From: Cohaesibacter sp.
Lineage (GTDB): Bacteria; Pseudomonadota; Alphaproteobacteria; Rhizobiales; Cohaesibacteraceae
Assembly: GCA_025800145.1 (NCBI GenBank)
Contig: JAOXSH010000082.1
Span: forward strand, 1-64,000
DNA: 64,000 bases
Direction of reading: 5' to 3'
Shown here: positions 45,417-54,334 of the stretch, one piece after another
Position numbering within the stretch: the first letter of the stretch is position 1
Layout of the letters: every line of letters begins with the position of its first letter
Notes under the pieces: generated by a model
Databases searched by the model: none
What the model saw: the letters and a program-made list of their open reading frames with translations, nothing else
Told to the model about the DNA's origin: nothing
Made by a program: the position numbers and the translations under genes

Positions 45417-47156
45417 TCAGGCAACCACAACCTGATCTGATCCGCTTTGGCCAGAGCATTCATCAAGCGATAGCCATGGTTTGGTCAGGCTGGCTTTGCC
45501 AAAATGATAGCCTTGTAAATAATCAACCCCCATTTGCTCTAAAAGATCAGCCACCTCTTCGCTCTCGACCCATTCCGCAACCACATCCAGATCCAGCTCT
45601 TTGGCAAGCTCGGTAAACATCCGCACAAAAGCCCTGTTATGGGCATTTTCATGCACATCCTGCACAAATGAGCCGTCAATCTTGACCAGATCCACTTTCA
45701 AGGCCTGCAAATTGCGAAAAGACGTATAGCCCGCCCCAAAATCATCAATCGCCACACGACAGCCCAGTTTTTGTAAGAATTTCACAAAATCGACCGCTTC
45801 CTGCATATGGCGAATGGCCGCTGTTTCGGTAATTTCAACAATCAACCGCTCAGCCACATCGGGACAATTGCCAATCCGCGCTTTCAGATAAGAGCGCCAT
45901 TGTTCATCCATCCCCACATCAGGCGATACATTGATCGAGAGATGCGCATCAGGATAAGAGAAGAGAACATCCAGCGTCATTTCCAGAATGCGATGATCCA
46001 GCATACCGGCAAGCCCAAGCTTCTCGGCAAAATCAACAAATTGACCGGCAGGAATGGCTTGCCCATCGCTATCATCAACACGCAACAAAACTTCATAAAA
46101 AGCGGTCTGTTCACTATCCGAGCGCACAATCGGCTGAAAAGCCAAAGCAATCCGCCTCTCATTCAAAGAGCCAATCACCTCATGGGCCATTTTGATGGTA
46201 TGCTCACGCTCGTCCATAGCAAAGGGTGCTGCATTGAAAGAGCGAAAAGAGCCGCGATGATGATGCTTTGCACGATCCAATGCATCCAACGCGCAAACTT
46301 GCGCCGTACGCAAATCTTTGGCCACATCCCCAAGCGCCACCCCGCCCATTGTCAGTGTCACATGAATGGGACCAGCTTGTGTCATGATCAGTTCCTCGCG
46401 AATCGCTTCCAAAAAGCGCTCAGCCGTGGCAGGCATTTCCTGCTCGGAACAATGATTGATCAATAAGCCAAATTTGGTGCCCGAAACCCGGCCCACCAAA
46501 TCCCCATCTCGCAAACGACGCGAAATACGGCTGGCCACTTCTCGGATCACCTGATCGGCAATATCAAAGCCATAAGCTTCATTGACCACACGAAAATTAT
46601 CAATATGGGCAATCAGGAAACAGGCCTTTAAGTCCTTCTCCTTCACCTTGCGCAAACTTTGGCTCAATTGGTCACAAAAGAAAGAGCGATTATAAAGACC
46701 GGTCAATTCATCAAATTGCGAGAGAAATAACAAACGCTGCTGACGTTGATATTGCTCATCCACCACACGCAGCACGCCATGCACATGTTTGGCCCGACCA
46801 TCCGCACCAGCAAACCAACGCCCACACTCTTCCACCCAAATCCGGCGTTCTTGCTCCAAACCGTCCGGTGCCAGACAATAAAGACAGGCGAAGGGCACGC
46901 CATTGCCATCATCTGTAGTGCCAGACCCAAAGATCGAACGATAACGACCAGCAATGGTGTCAGGGGTGATCAGCGCAGAGAATTGTTTGCCAGTGGCAAA
47001 AATCTCAGCCGCCTCAAAACCCAGAACCTCATTGGAATTGCTACTCCAGCGCAAGCGATCACCAGAGGCAGCCCAGTCATAAACCACCTCTCCAATTGAT
47101 GTCAGAATATCGCGCGCCTTAGCCGCAAGCTTTTGATTTGCTACAGCTTGTTCCAA
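45417..47156 (-). CDS. PAS-like / degenerate GGDEF / EAL cyclic-di-GMP phosphodiesterase
   Basis: The protein has about 579 residues. An N-terminal PAS-like segment (EVVYDWAASGDRLRWSSNSN) leads to a GGDEF domain (FDELTGLYNRSFFCDQLSQS) whose signature is SGTKF, so no cyclase activity is expected. The C-terminal EAL domain keeps its catalytic residues: Glu of EVL in FYEVLLRV, Asn in LSINVSPD, IVEITETA, AIDDFGAGYTSF, VKIDGSFV, VAEWVESEEV and YLQGYHFGKA. It should degrade c-di-GMP. A TTG at 47156 preceded by GGAGGAAG is the best start; no ATG exists near the N-terminus. Confidence 0.86.
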   Translation of the reverse strand: MEQAVANQKLAAKARDILTSIGEVVYDWAASGDRLRWSSNSNEVLGFEAAEIFATGKQFSALITPDTIAGRYRSIFGSGTTDDGNGVPFACLYCLAPDGLEQERRIWVEECGRWFAGADGRAKHVHGVLRVVDEQYQRQQRLLFLSQFDELTGLYNRSFFCDQLSQSLRKVKEKDLKACFLIAHIDNFRVVNEAYGFDIADQVIREVASRISRRLRDGDLVGRVSGTKFGLLINHCSEQEMPATAERFLEAIREELIMTQAGPIHVTLTMGGVALGDVAKDLRTAQVCALDALDRAKHHHRGSFRSFNAAPFAMDEREHTIKMAHEVIGSLNERRIALAFQPIVRSDSEQTAFYEVLLRVDDSDGQAIPAGQFVDFAEKLGLAGMLDHRILEMTLDVLFSYPDAHLSINVSPDVGMDEQWRSYLKARIGNCPDVAERLIVEITETAAIRHMQEAVDFVKFLQKLGCRVAIDDFGAGYTSFRNLQALKVDLVKIDGSFVQDVHENAHNRAFVRMFTELAKELDLDVVAEWVESEEVADLLEQMGVDYLQGYHFGKASLTKPWLSLDECSGQSGSDQVVVA

Positions 47157-47410
47157 ATTGGTCTTCCTCCAGTGTGCATCTTGCCCAACCTTTGGCAAAA
47201 TGAACCCACCTGAAACCAAAATAAGACCGACTAGGTTAAGACTTTACGAAAATCTACGGATTGCCTTTAACCTTAAGACAAACCTCGTCTATGAGCGGGG
47301 CAAATCTTAACAAATGCCTAAAGAACTGGCCCATCCCTTGCTGATCTCTGTGCAAAGACAGTCACAAAACACCAAACTGTCTCATAATGAAACAGGCAGC
47401 AGGCATAACA

Positions 47411-47746
47411 ATGGTTTCAATCGCACAATCCAATCGTCTTGCAATTCCCTATATGGGAAAAGACCATCCCCAAAAGGATAGGCAGACCCTGCAACAAGAT
47501 GCAGAGGATGCAAAGGCGCAAGCTAAGAATCACAATAACAGCAAAGATCAGTCAGACCATACAAACCAAGGGGATATGGGTAGCTATGCGCGCTATCAGG
47601 CCCACATCATTGGTGTACAATTAGCCGCAAGTCACGAACGTCACAAAGCCAAAACCTCACCACGCGAAGCAGCACGCGCCTATGGTCAGGCCCGCCGCCG
47701 CCCCATACAAGTCAGCGAACGCCCACGCCTTAAAACCATCATGTAA
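47411..47746 (+). CDS. Hypothetical basic protein, about 111 residues
   Basis: Family not recognised. The protein is hydrophilic with a Gln/Lys/Asn/Asp-rich middle (QDAEDAKAQAKNHNNSKDQS) and a basic C-terminal part (YGQARRRPIQVSERPRLKT). An earlier ATG at 47387 is possible. It lies between the divergent-facing EAL protein gene and the gamma-glutamyltransferase gene and may be a small regulatory or DNA-binding protein; coding status is uncertain. Confidence 0.5.
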   Translation: MVSIAQSNRLAIPYMGKDHPQKDRQTLQQDAEDAKAQAKNHNNSKDQSDHTNQGDMGSYARYQAHIIGVQLAASHERHKAKTSPREAARAYGQARRRPIQVSERPRLKTIM

Positions 47747-47785
47747 AAACAAGCGCCAAATACATCACATTTATGAGTCTATGTC

Positions 47786-49372
47786 CTAATACCCAACGGC
47801 CTGACCGTCTTTGCGAAAATCTGACGCTGCCCGATAAATCCCGTGCGCCCGATCAAATTCCACAATCTGACCGCCTCCATGGGGGCTTTTCGCCCAATCC
47901 ATGACATGGCCTTTGCCTGCCAAACCCTCAAAAACGCTCTTTGCAAGACCGCGCTCAGCCATAATGTCTCCATTCTCATTCCAAAACAGACGTGGCATAT
48001 CCAGTGCGTCTTGCACATCCATGCCATAATCAACCAGATTGGCAATGACCTGTGCATGGCCCTGTGCCTGATAGGCTCCACCCATCACGCCAAAAGATAG
48101 CCACGGCAAACCATCACGAAACGCCATAGCCGGAATAATGGTATGCAAAGGCCGCTTGCCGCCATCAATACAATTGGCATGGCCCGGTTCCAGCACAAAA
48201 CAGGAGCCGCGATTTTGCATCATCACACCAGAGCGCACGGTACAGCGCCTTGCCCCAAAGCCACGATAAACGGAATTGATGAAAGACACCATCCGCCCAT
48301 CGCGATCCGCCACCGACAAATAAATTGTATCAGATTGAGACGGCACCAAAGACGGCAAAGCCCCATTGCGCCCAGATTGCGAGATAGAAGCCGCCAATTG
48401 ACGGGCAAAATCATCGCCAATCAAACGCTCAACCGCCTGCTGCATATGATCGGGATCAGCAATATGGGCATCTCGCATAGCATAGGCCAAACGCCCAGCC
48501 TCCAATTGCAAATGATGGCGCTCCACGCCATGAGGATCCAGCACAGCCATATCAAATTGTTCTAAAATCTTCAGCAAAGTCAAAGCCGCAATGCCCTGAC
48601 CATTGGGTGGCAATTCGGCCACTTCAACCTCACGATAATTGGCAAAGACTGGCGCAATGGCATCGCAAGACACATTGGCCAAATCCTCTTCGCTCAAAAG
48701 CCCGCCATAAGAGCGCACCAAAGCGACGATTTCCTCACCAATCGCACCGCGATAAAACACATCACTGCCATACTCCGCAATCTGGCGCAACGTGCTGGCC
48801 AAAGCGGGCGCATGATGCACTTCACCCCACAAAGGCGCCCGCCCATCTGGCAGATAATGCTGTGCTGCCCCTCTATCCTTGGCCAGATCATCAGCCAAAA
48901 GCGCCCAATCTTTGGCCACACGCGGGGCCACGCCATAGCCCTGCTCGGCATAATCAATGGCAAAAGACAAAACACGATCCAGCCCCCAAGACCCGTGAGA
49001 CGCCGAAATGCACTCCCATGCTTTCACCGCACCGGGCACTGTCACCGCATGAATACTGTCTTCAGAAATGGCTGAGATGCCCTGCTGCTGAAAGTAATCA
49101 AGCATTGCCCCCTTGGCCGCACGGCCTGACCCATTATAGCCATGCAAAGCCCCATCGGGCTCGGCAATGATCGCAAAACAATCACCACCAAGGCCGGTCA
49201 TATGCGGCTCGACCACACACAAAACCGCACTCGCCGCCAGCGCTGCATCCACAGCATTGCCTCCTTGCTGCAAAACGCGCAGGGCTGTGCTGCTGGCCAG
49301 AGGATGAGAGGTGGCCGCCACCCCGGATCGTGCAAGAATGGGCGAGCGCCCCGGCAATTGAAAATCGCGCAT
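47786..49372 (-). CDS. ggt: Gamma-glutamyltransferase
   Basis: Hydrolyses or transfers the gamma-glutamyl group of glutathione and similar peptides. The product has about 528 residues. The self-processing nucleophile threonine lies in SQSDTIYLSVADRDG, with VEPHMTGLGGDCFAIIAEPD, GGKRPLHTIIPAMAF and LSFGVMGGAYQAQGH. I see no signal peptide, so this is the cytoplasmic-type branch. The start may be the GTG five codons upstream. Single gene. Confidence 0.9.
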   Translation of the reverse strand: MRDFQLPGRSPILARSGVAATSHPLASSTALRVLQQGGNAVDAALAASAVLCVVEPHMTGLGGDCFAIIAEPDGALHGYNGSGRAAKGAMLDYFQQQGISAISEDSIHAVTVPGAVKAWECISASHGSWGLDRVLSFAIDYAEQGYGVAPRVAKDWALLADDLAKDRGAAQHYLPDGRAPLWGEVHHAPALASTLRQIAEYGSDVFYRGAIGEEIVALVRSYGGLLSEEDLANVSCDAIAPVFANYREVEVAELPPNGQGIAALTLLKILEQFDMAVLDPHGVERHHLQLEAGRLAYAMRDAHIADPDHMQQAVERLIGDDFARQLAASISQSGRNGALPSLVPSQSDTIYLSVADRDGRMVSFINSVYRGFGARRCTVRSGVMMQNRGSCFVLEPGHANCIDGGKRPLHTIIPAMAFRDGLPWLSFGVMGGAYQAQGHAQVIANLVDYGMDVQDALDMPRLFWNENGDIMAERGLAKSVFEGLAGKGHVMDWAKSPHGGGQIVEFDRAHGIYRAASDFRKDGQAVGY

Positions 49373-49455
49373 AGAGAGAGCCCTCACGCAACAAAGAACT
49401 GGAAACAGGAAGAAAGGTTCAGACTATGCGAAAATTTACAAAACCGATAGCCCTA

Positions 49456-49875
49456 TTACGGATACCCACCCGGCCCCATGGTCAAATCACGGCGCGCACT
49501 GCGAATGGTCACACTATAACCTGCAATCACATCAATAGCTGAGATGATCATCAAAATGAAAAAGACGGAGGTTGCAGTCTCGCGGATCAGCAAAAATTCG
49601 ATCAGATAAATCACAAAGACCAATGTTGAGAGAATATGATCAACAATCGAGCCCATACCCGTGCGGGTGGCTTTTAAAATTTCGATGAATAACAGCACCA
49701 ACGCTGCAACAATCATCACATCGCCCAAAGTCAACGTCCAGCGAGCATCCGAAATCATCTCAATTGTAAAAATAGGCGCGCTCCAGGGATCACCAATTGA
49801 GGTGCCAAACAGACCAAAGGCAAAGGCATTATAAATGGCCAAAGGCGCAATCAATAGCGGAATATTAAAAAACAT
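49456..49875 (-). CDS. Small integral membrane protein, 139 residues
   Basis: Four hydrophobic segments are visible (FFNIPLLIAPLAIYNAFAFG, DVMIVAALVLLFIEILKATR, ILSTLVFVIYLIEFLLIRE, VFFILMIISAIDVIAGYSVT). I recognise it as a conserved hypothetical inner-membrane protein found in Hyphomicrobiales but know of no function. GGGTGAG precedes the ATG. A family C repeat lies upstream. Confidence 0.78.
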   Translation of the reverse strand: MFFNIPLLIAPLAIYNAFAFGLFGTSIGDPWSAPIFTIEMISDARWTLTLGDVMIVAALVLLFIEILKATRTGMGSIVDHILSTLVFVIYLIEFLLIRETATSVFFILMIISAIDVIAGYSVTIRSARRDLTMGPGGYP

Positions 49876-49910
49876 GGCTCACCCGAAAACATTTGCGATT
49901 GGACACACTC

Positions 49911-50016
49911 TAGAGCATTTTGAATAAACACGTCGTTATTCAAAATGCTCTAGTCTTTGTTTCTAAGCATATTTTTGTCCAAAAACCGCACACACTTTTC
50001 GAAAAATATGCTCTAG
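49911..50016. repeat. Family C repeat, inverted copy
   Basis: Begins TAGAGCATTTTGAATAAACA and ends AAATATGCTCTAG. Its reverse complement aligns along its whole length with 35572-35672, including the internal palindrome. Confidence 0.88.
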
Positions 50017-50113
50017 AAGGAAGAAGGATCTTAGTCCGGTTTGGAAGCAAAGCTATCACCACACAATGGCCAAACAAAGTCCCAAACAGAGCATCAAAGA
50101 CAAAAGAAAACAC

Positions 50114-50147
50114 AAAAAGGCCGGATCCTTACGGATCCGGCCTTTTT
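50114..50147 (-). terminator. Rho-independent terminator of rpmF
   Basis: GGCCGGATCC and GGATCCGGCC are exact complements around a four-base loop, flanked by AAAAA and TTTTT. Works in either direction but lies just after rpmF. Confidence 0.93.
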
Positions 50148-50179
50148 AAATCTTGTGATATCGTCAAAGGAGCAAAGAC

Positions 50180-50359
50180 TTAGTCTTTGGCTTCCAGAAC
50201 CTGACGACCACGATACATGCCGGTCTTCAAATCGATATGATGAGGACGGCGCAGCTCGCCAGAATCCTTATCTTCGACATAGACCGACTGCTTGAGTGCG
50301 TCCGCAGAGCGGCGGAAGCCACGCTTCATGCGGGTCACTTTTTTCTTTGGCACAGCCAT
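50180..50359 (-). CDS. rpmF: 50S ribosomal protein L32
   Basis: The 59-residue protein begins [20 protein letters not shown] and continues with [20 protein letters not shown], the L32 pattern. The zinc-binding cysteines of some L32 forms are absent, so this is the Cys-minus type. The frame starts 20 codons upstream, but the ATG at 50359 with GGAG upstream is the real start. Confidence 0.97.
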   Translation of the reverse strand: MAVPKKKVTRMKRGFRRSADALKQSVYVEDKDSGELRRPHHIDLKTGMYRGRQVLEAKD

Positions 50360-50643
50360 GGTCAAAACTCCGTCGTCTTTACCGGGATATTTCGGACATA
50401 GCCAACCCGGAATCTGCACATAATTGTCAGAGATTGCGCGCCTTATACAGAAGGAATCTCTTCTTGACCAGATGTCTTATCAAAAAATGCGCGCTTTTTT
50501 AGCGATTCTTTTTGCTTCTACCCGATTTTCACGACTTCTTAACCATAAAAGAGTGCTCCAGCAAGCATCACATCGCAATTGAAAAGCCACCTGCCAAACA
50601 ATCACAAAGGCCTGATTAAACTCCTAAGCCAGCCCTCTCCCCA

Positions 50644-51543
50644 TCACGCACCAACAAATCTCGCCAAATGATCCGCCAAAGGCGGGCAATTTTGCTCCAA
50701 TGCCGAATGGGGCCGCCAGACAAGGGCCAACTCGCGATCCACTTCTTCCCCTTCCATCGCCAGCAATTCCACTTCCAACCCTGCCACAAGCCCTGCTCGC
50801 ACCGCAAGATCCGGCAACAACGTCACCCCCAATCCATTGGCCACCATCTGCACAATGGTAATCAAACTGGTGGCGTGGACATCATCCCCCTGATTCTGCC
50901 CCCGTTTAAGACGGGCCAGAATATGGTCGCGCAAACAATGACCATCTTCGAGCAAGATCAAAGTCTCTTCGCGCAAATCCTGCTTTCCCACCATATGCCT
51001 TGTGCATAAATCATGGCCCTTTGGCACCGCAATCTGAAAATAATCCCGCCCAAAGACCTGCACCGCCAAATCATCCAGCCGATAGGGCAAGGCCAGAATG
51101 GCCCCATCCAACCGCCCGGCACGCAAATCCGTCAGCAAATCGCGCGTCAGGGCCTCGCGCAAATAAAGCCGCAAATCGGGATAAGCCTGACGCAAACTGG
51201 GCAAGGCACGGGGCAACAAAAACGGCCCGATAGAGGGAATAATCCCAAGACGAAAACTTCCAGAGAGCACCCGGTCATTTTGCTGCACACTGGCAACCAA
51301 ATCATCCACATCACGCAGCAAAAGTTGCGCCCGTTGCAAAACTTCCTCACCCGTTGTCGTCAAGCGAAAAGACGGACTGCTGCGGTCCACCAAAGCGCTT
51401 TGTAACCCATCTTCCAACTGTTTGATGCCGGAAGACAAGGTCGATTGCGAGACAAAACAGGCCTCTGCCGCCGCCCGAAACGACCCCTTTTGCGCCAAAA
51501 CACACAGATAATGCAATTGTCGTATCGTTGGTCTGATCGCCAT
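50644..51543 (-). CDS. oxyR: OxyR-like LysR regulator of peroxide response
   Basis: The 299-residue protein has a LysR HTH (IRQLHYLCVLAQKGSFRAAA, FVSQSTLSSGIKQLEDGLQ) and the OxyR substrate domain with the peroxidatic cysteine in LEDGHCLRDHIL. The second (resolving) cysteine expected about nine residues later is absent (ILARLKRGQNQGDD). It is divergent from ahpC, its usual target, which supports the name. Confidence 0.9.
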   Translation of the reverse strand: MAIRPTIRQLHYLCVLAQKGSFRAAAEACFVSQSTLSSGIKQLEDGLQSALVDRSSPSFRLTTTGEEVLQRAQLLLRDVDDLVASVQQNDRVLSGSFRLGIIPSIGPFLLPRALPSLRQAYPDLRLYLREALTRDLLTDLRAGRLDGAILALPYRLDDLAVQVFGRDYFQIAVPKGHDLCTRHMVGKQDLREETLILLEDGHCLRDHILARLKRGQNQGDDVHATSLITIVQMVANGLGVTLLPDLAVRAGLVAGLEVELLAMEGEEVDRELALVWRPHSALEQNCPPLADHLARFVGA

Positions 51544-51560
51544 AACCCACCTGAAAGACT

Positions 51561-51613
51561 TAATCGAACTACGTGTTATTATATAATCGAAAAAATCGAT
51601 CAGTAAATTCGAA
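51561..51613. promoter_or_regulatory. Possible OxyR-binding region between oxyR and ahpC
   Basis: ATCGA occurs at 51563, 51586 and 51595, and TTCGAA at 51608, in an AT-rich stretch between the divergent genes. The clustering fits a LysR-type operator, but I cannot assign the site. Confidence 0.35.
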
Positions 51614-51735
51614 ATTAGAGGTTTGCGTCTTCAAAGGGGATATGCTTCATAGGGAACAGATTTTGAATCATTCTAAGATGGATTCTCCCAAACCATCTGG
51701 ATAAAAATACCACCGTTCAACCCTGGAGAAAGAAC

Positions 51736-52284
51736 ATGCACGGTATTGGCGATAAGCTTCCTGAATTTAAAATTGTTGGTGTAAAGCCTGGCTTCAATGA
51801 TATTGTTGAAAATGGCGAAAATGCTTTTGAAGACATCACGGAAAAAAGCTTTGACGGCAAATGGAAAGTCATCTTCTTTTACCCAAAAGACTTCACCTTT
51901 GTCTGCCCAACCGAAATTGCAGAATTTGCCCGTCTGAACGAAGAATTTGCTGACCGTGACGCCGTGGTTCTGGGCGGCTCTACCGACAACGAATTCTGTA
52001 AACTGGCTTGGCGTCGTGATCACCCTGATCTCGATAAACTGCCAATCTGGATGTTTGCAGACACCAACGGCTCTTTGGTTGATGGCTTGGGCGTTCGTCA
52101 CCCTGATGGCGTTGCTTATCGCTACACCTTCATCGTTGACCCAGACAACACAATCCAGCACGTTTATGCAACCAACCTCAATGTTGGCCGCAACCCAAAA
52201 GACACCCTGCGCGTTCTCGATGCTTTGCAGACCGATGAGCTCTGCCCATGCAACCGCGAAGTAGGCGGCGCTGTTCTCGGCTAA
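51736..52284 (+). CDS. ahpC: AhpC, peroxiredoxin
   Basis: Two-Cys peroxiredoxin of 182 residues that reduces hydrogen and organic peroxides. The peroxidatic Cys is in DFTFVCPTEIAEFARL and the resolving region is DELCPCNREVGG with two Cys, as in AhpC proteins reduced by AhpD. GGAGAAAG precedes the ATG. A terminator and a 219-bp repeat element separate it from ahpD. Confidence 0.95.
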   Translation: MHGIGDKLPEFKIVGVKPGFNDIVENGENAFEDITEKSFDGKWKVIFFYPKDFTFVCPTEIAEFARLNEEFADRDAVVLGGSTDNEFCKLAWRRDHPDLDKLPIWMFADTNGSLVDGLGVRHPDGVAYRYTFIVDPDNTIQHVYATNLNVGRNPKDTLRVLDALQTDELCPCNREVGGAVLG

Positions 52285-52300
52285 TCAAGACCCAAAATCC

Positions 52301-52326
52301 AGAGGGCAGGTTCTCCTGCCCTCTTT
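52301..52326 (+). terminator. Rho-independent terminator of ahpC
   Basis: AGAGGGCAGG and CCTGCCCTCT are exact complements with loop TTCT, followed by TT. Confidence 0.88.
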
Positions 52327-52364
52327 GCCTGATCATCCAAGGCACGCAATTTTCCCGACAATTT

Positions 52365-52583
52365 ATACCAACGGCATGAAAGATTGACCCATAGGATGCC
52401 TTGAAATGGTTTAATGGCAAGGCGTCGGCTCGATCGGACAATGCCGAGGCATTTTCTTTTTTGATGCGAACCTTTTGCATTGAATTGTCAAGACAATTCA
52501 ATGAGGCGCGCCCTAGAAAGACAACGCAGCTCAGTGAGCCATGTCAAGGCATCCTATAGGTCAATCTTTCGTGCCGTTGGTAT
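52365..52583. mobile_element. Family A MITE-like element, 219 bp
   Basis: The terminal inverted repeats of about 37 bp match at 35 positions. The left end begins TACCAACGGCATGAAAGATT and the right end closes with the complement. Inside is a second palindrome (ATTGAATTGTC-AA-GACAATTCAAT at about 52480-52502). There is no transposase frame, and no clear target duplication is seen. It sits between ahpC and ahpD. Confidence 0.85.
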
Positions 52584-52650
52584 TATCCACTATCCCTTGC
52601 GTCATGGCCCGACGCAAGACCGCCGCGCCTGCCCAAATGAAAGTAAAATC

Positions 52651-53172
52651 ATGACCATTGACGCTCTGAAAGCACAAATGCCCGACTTTGCCAAAGATGT
52701 GAAGCTCAACCTTTCCAACATTTCCGGCGAAGAAGCCCTGTCTGATCAGCAAAAATATGGCCTGATGGTCGCCTGCGCCATTGCCAGCCGCAATGACACC
52801 GTCAAAGCCGCCTTTCTGGCAGAAGCCACAGACAAGCTCTCCGCAGAAGCCCTGGCTGCGGCCAAGGGTGCCGCAACCCTAATGGGCATGAACAATATTT
52901 ATTACCGCTTCGTGCATATGGCCTCCAACAAGGAATATGGCACCCTACCAGCGAAATTGCGCATGAATTTCATCGCCCGCCCCGGCGTTGACAAAGTAGA
53001 CTTCGAACTGTGGAGCCTTGCCGTATCAGCCATCAATGGCTGTGGCATGTGCATTGACAGCCACGAAAACACCTTGCGCCAACATGGCGTAACCAGCGAG
53101 CAGGTACAAATTGCCATCCGCTTTGCAGCCATCATCCAGTCTGCCGCCATTGCACTGGAAGCAAACGCCTGA
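52651..53172 (+). CDS. ahpD: AhpD, alkylhydroperoxidase reductase partner
   Basis: The 173-residue protein supplies electrons to AhpC. It has the catalytic [18 protein letters not shown] (Cys-x-x-Cys with following His) and the CMD-family helix [16 protein letters not shown]. The frame runs 57 codons upstream into the repeat element, but the ATG at 52651 matches family starts. It has its own terminator. Confidence 0.94.
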   Translation: MTIDALKAQMPDFAKDVKLNLSNISGEEALSDQQKYGLMVACAIASRNDTVKAAFLAEATDKLSAEALAAAKGAATLMGMNNIYYRFVHMASNKEYGTLPAKLRMNFIARPGVDKVDFELWSLAVSAINGCGMCIDSHENTLRQHGVTSEQVQIAIRFAAIIQSAAIALEANA

Positions 53173-53207
53173 TCATTACGATCACAGCACCCTTTCATGC
53201 AATTGCT

Positions 53208-53230
53208 AATATCAACGGCATAAAGCATGA
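53208..53230 (+). repeat. Family A repeat fragment
   Basis: AATATCAACGGCATAAAGCA resembles the outer end of family A (TAATACCAACGGCATGAAAG) but lacks the inner part. Confidence 0.55.
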
Positions 53231-53244
53231 ATGGCACCTAAACG

Positions 53245-53281
53245 AAAGCCCCGGCAGGGACATATCCCTGCCGGGGCTTTC
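53245..53281 (+). terminator. Rho-independent terminator of ahpD
   Basis: AAAGCCCCGGCAGGGA and TCCCTGCCGGGGCTTT are exact complements (16 bp) around CATA. Confidence 0.93.
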
Positions 53282-53355
53282 CTATGATCAGACTTGACTT
53301 GACAGGCAATATCAGGCTCTGTGCAGGACAAGGAAAAGATAGCCAGATCGAATGC

Positions 53356-54285
53356 ATGTCCCACATCAAAACAGACAACCAGCAAGAAAGATTTCTAGAG
53401 CGCCTGACACAGGATGCTCAATTGGTTCAAGACCAGTTGCAACACCTGTTATGCGATGCCCCCCATGGAGCAGAACAAACACGCCCAAAAAATTTGCTTT
53501 TTGCCATGCGCCATGGCGTTTTAAATGGCGGCAAACGCATCCGCCCCTTTTTGATGATGGAAGCCGCCCGCATGTTGGGCTCAGACCATGAAGGCATCTT
53601 GCGGGCCGCCTGCGCTCTGGAATGCGTGCATTGTTACAGCCTTATCCATGACGACTTACCTGCCATGGATGATGATGATTTGCGGCGGGGCAAACCAACC
53701 ATCCATATTGCTTTTGACGAGGCAACCGCCATTCTGGCAGGCGACGCTCTGCTAACCATGGCTTTTGACATTCTGGCTGACGAAGCCACCCATCCCGATG
53801 CCAAGATACGGGCAAATCTGGTGCTCGGCCTTGCGCAAAATGCCGGTCTTGGTGGCATGGCAGGCGGACAAAGTCTGGATATCGAGGCAGAAGGGCGTAG
53901 CCGTACAGAAGCTGAGATCCGACAAATGCAGGCCATGAAAACCGGAGCCTTGCTGCGCTATGCCTGCGAAGCAGGGGCCATTCTTGCAGGCAGCGACCAA
54001 AAAACCCAAACCACCATGCGCAACTTTGGCCAGCTCATTGGCCTTGCCTTTCAATTGGCCGATGATTTGCTGGACATCACCGCCAGTTCCGAGCAATTGG
54101 GCAAAACAGCCGGCAAGGATCTGGACACAGACAAGGCCACTCTGGTCAGCCTATATGGCATTGAAAAAACGAAGAAAATGCTGGATGATTTGATTGAGCA
54201 AAGCCACACAATGCTGTCCCCTTTTGGCGACAAGGCCAACATCCTGATCGCGGCAAGTGAATTCATCGCCAAACGCCAAAATTAG
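53356..54285 (+). CDS. ispA: Polyprenyl diphosphate synthase (farnesyl/geranylgeranyl)
   Basis: Condenses IPP with allylic diphosphates. The product has about 309 residues, with the first aspartate-rich motif DDLPAMDDDDLRRG, the second in FQLADDLLDI, NGGKRIRPFLMMEAARML and GGMAGGQSLDIEAEG. These are typical of IspA. Start is uncertain: the ATG at 53356 is preferred; a frame from 53284 begins inside the ahpD terminator area. No strong ribosome site. Confidence 0.92.
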   Translation: MSHIKTDNQQERFLERLTQDAQLVQDQLQHLLCDAPHGAEQTRPKNLLFAMRHGVLNGGKRIRPFLMMEAARMLGSDHEGILRAACALECVHCYSLIHDDLPAMDDDDLRRGKPTIHIAFDEATAILAGDALLTMAFDILADEATHPDAKIRANLVLGLAQNAGLGGMAGGQSLDIEAEGRSRTEAEIRQMQAMKTGALLRYACEAGAILAGSDQKTQTTMRNFGQLIGLAFQLADDLLDITASSEQLGKTAGKDLDTDKATLVSLYGIEKTKKMLDDLIEQSHTMLSPFGDKANILIAASEFIAKRQN

Positions 54286-54334
54286 GATTGGCATGAAAGC
54301 ATTAAGACATAAAGCCACCAATGCTGAAAGCCGT

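Larger units (their letters stand above)
49876..50179. other. Intergenic region with family C repeat and rpmF terminator
   Basis: No gene is seen in these 304 bases. They hold the family C repeat (49911-50016) and the rpmF terminator (50114-50147). Short plus-strand frames here are produced by those elements. Confidence 0.6.

Noticed and set aside
50041-50295. 84-codon plus-strand frame over the rpmF terminator
   Set aside because: It crosses the terminator hairpin and is antisense to rpmF.
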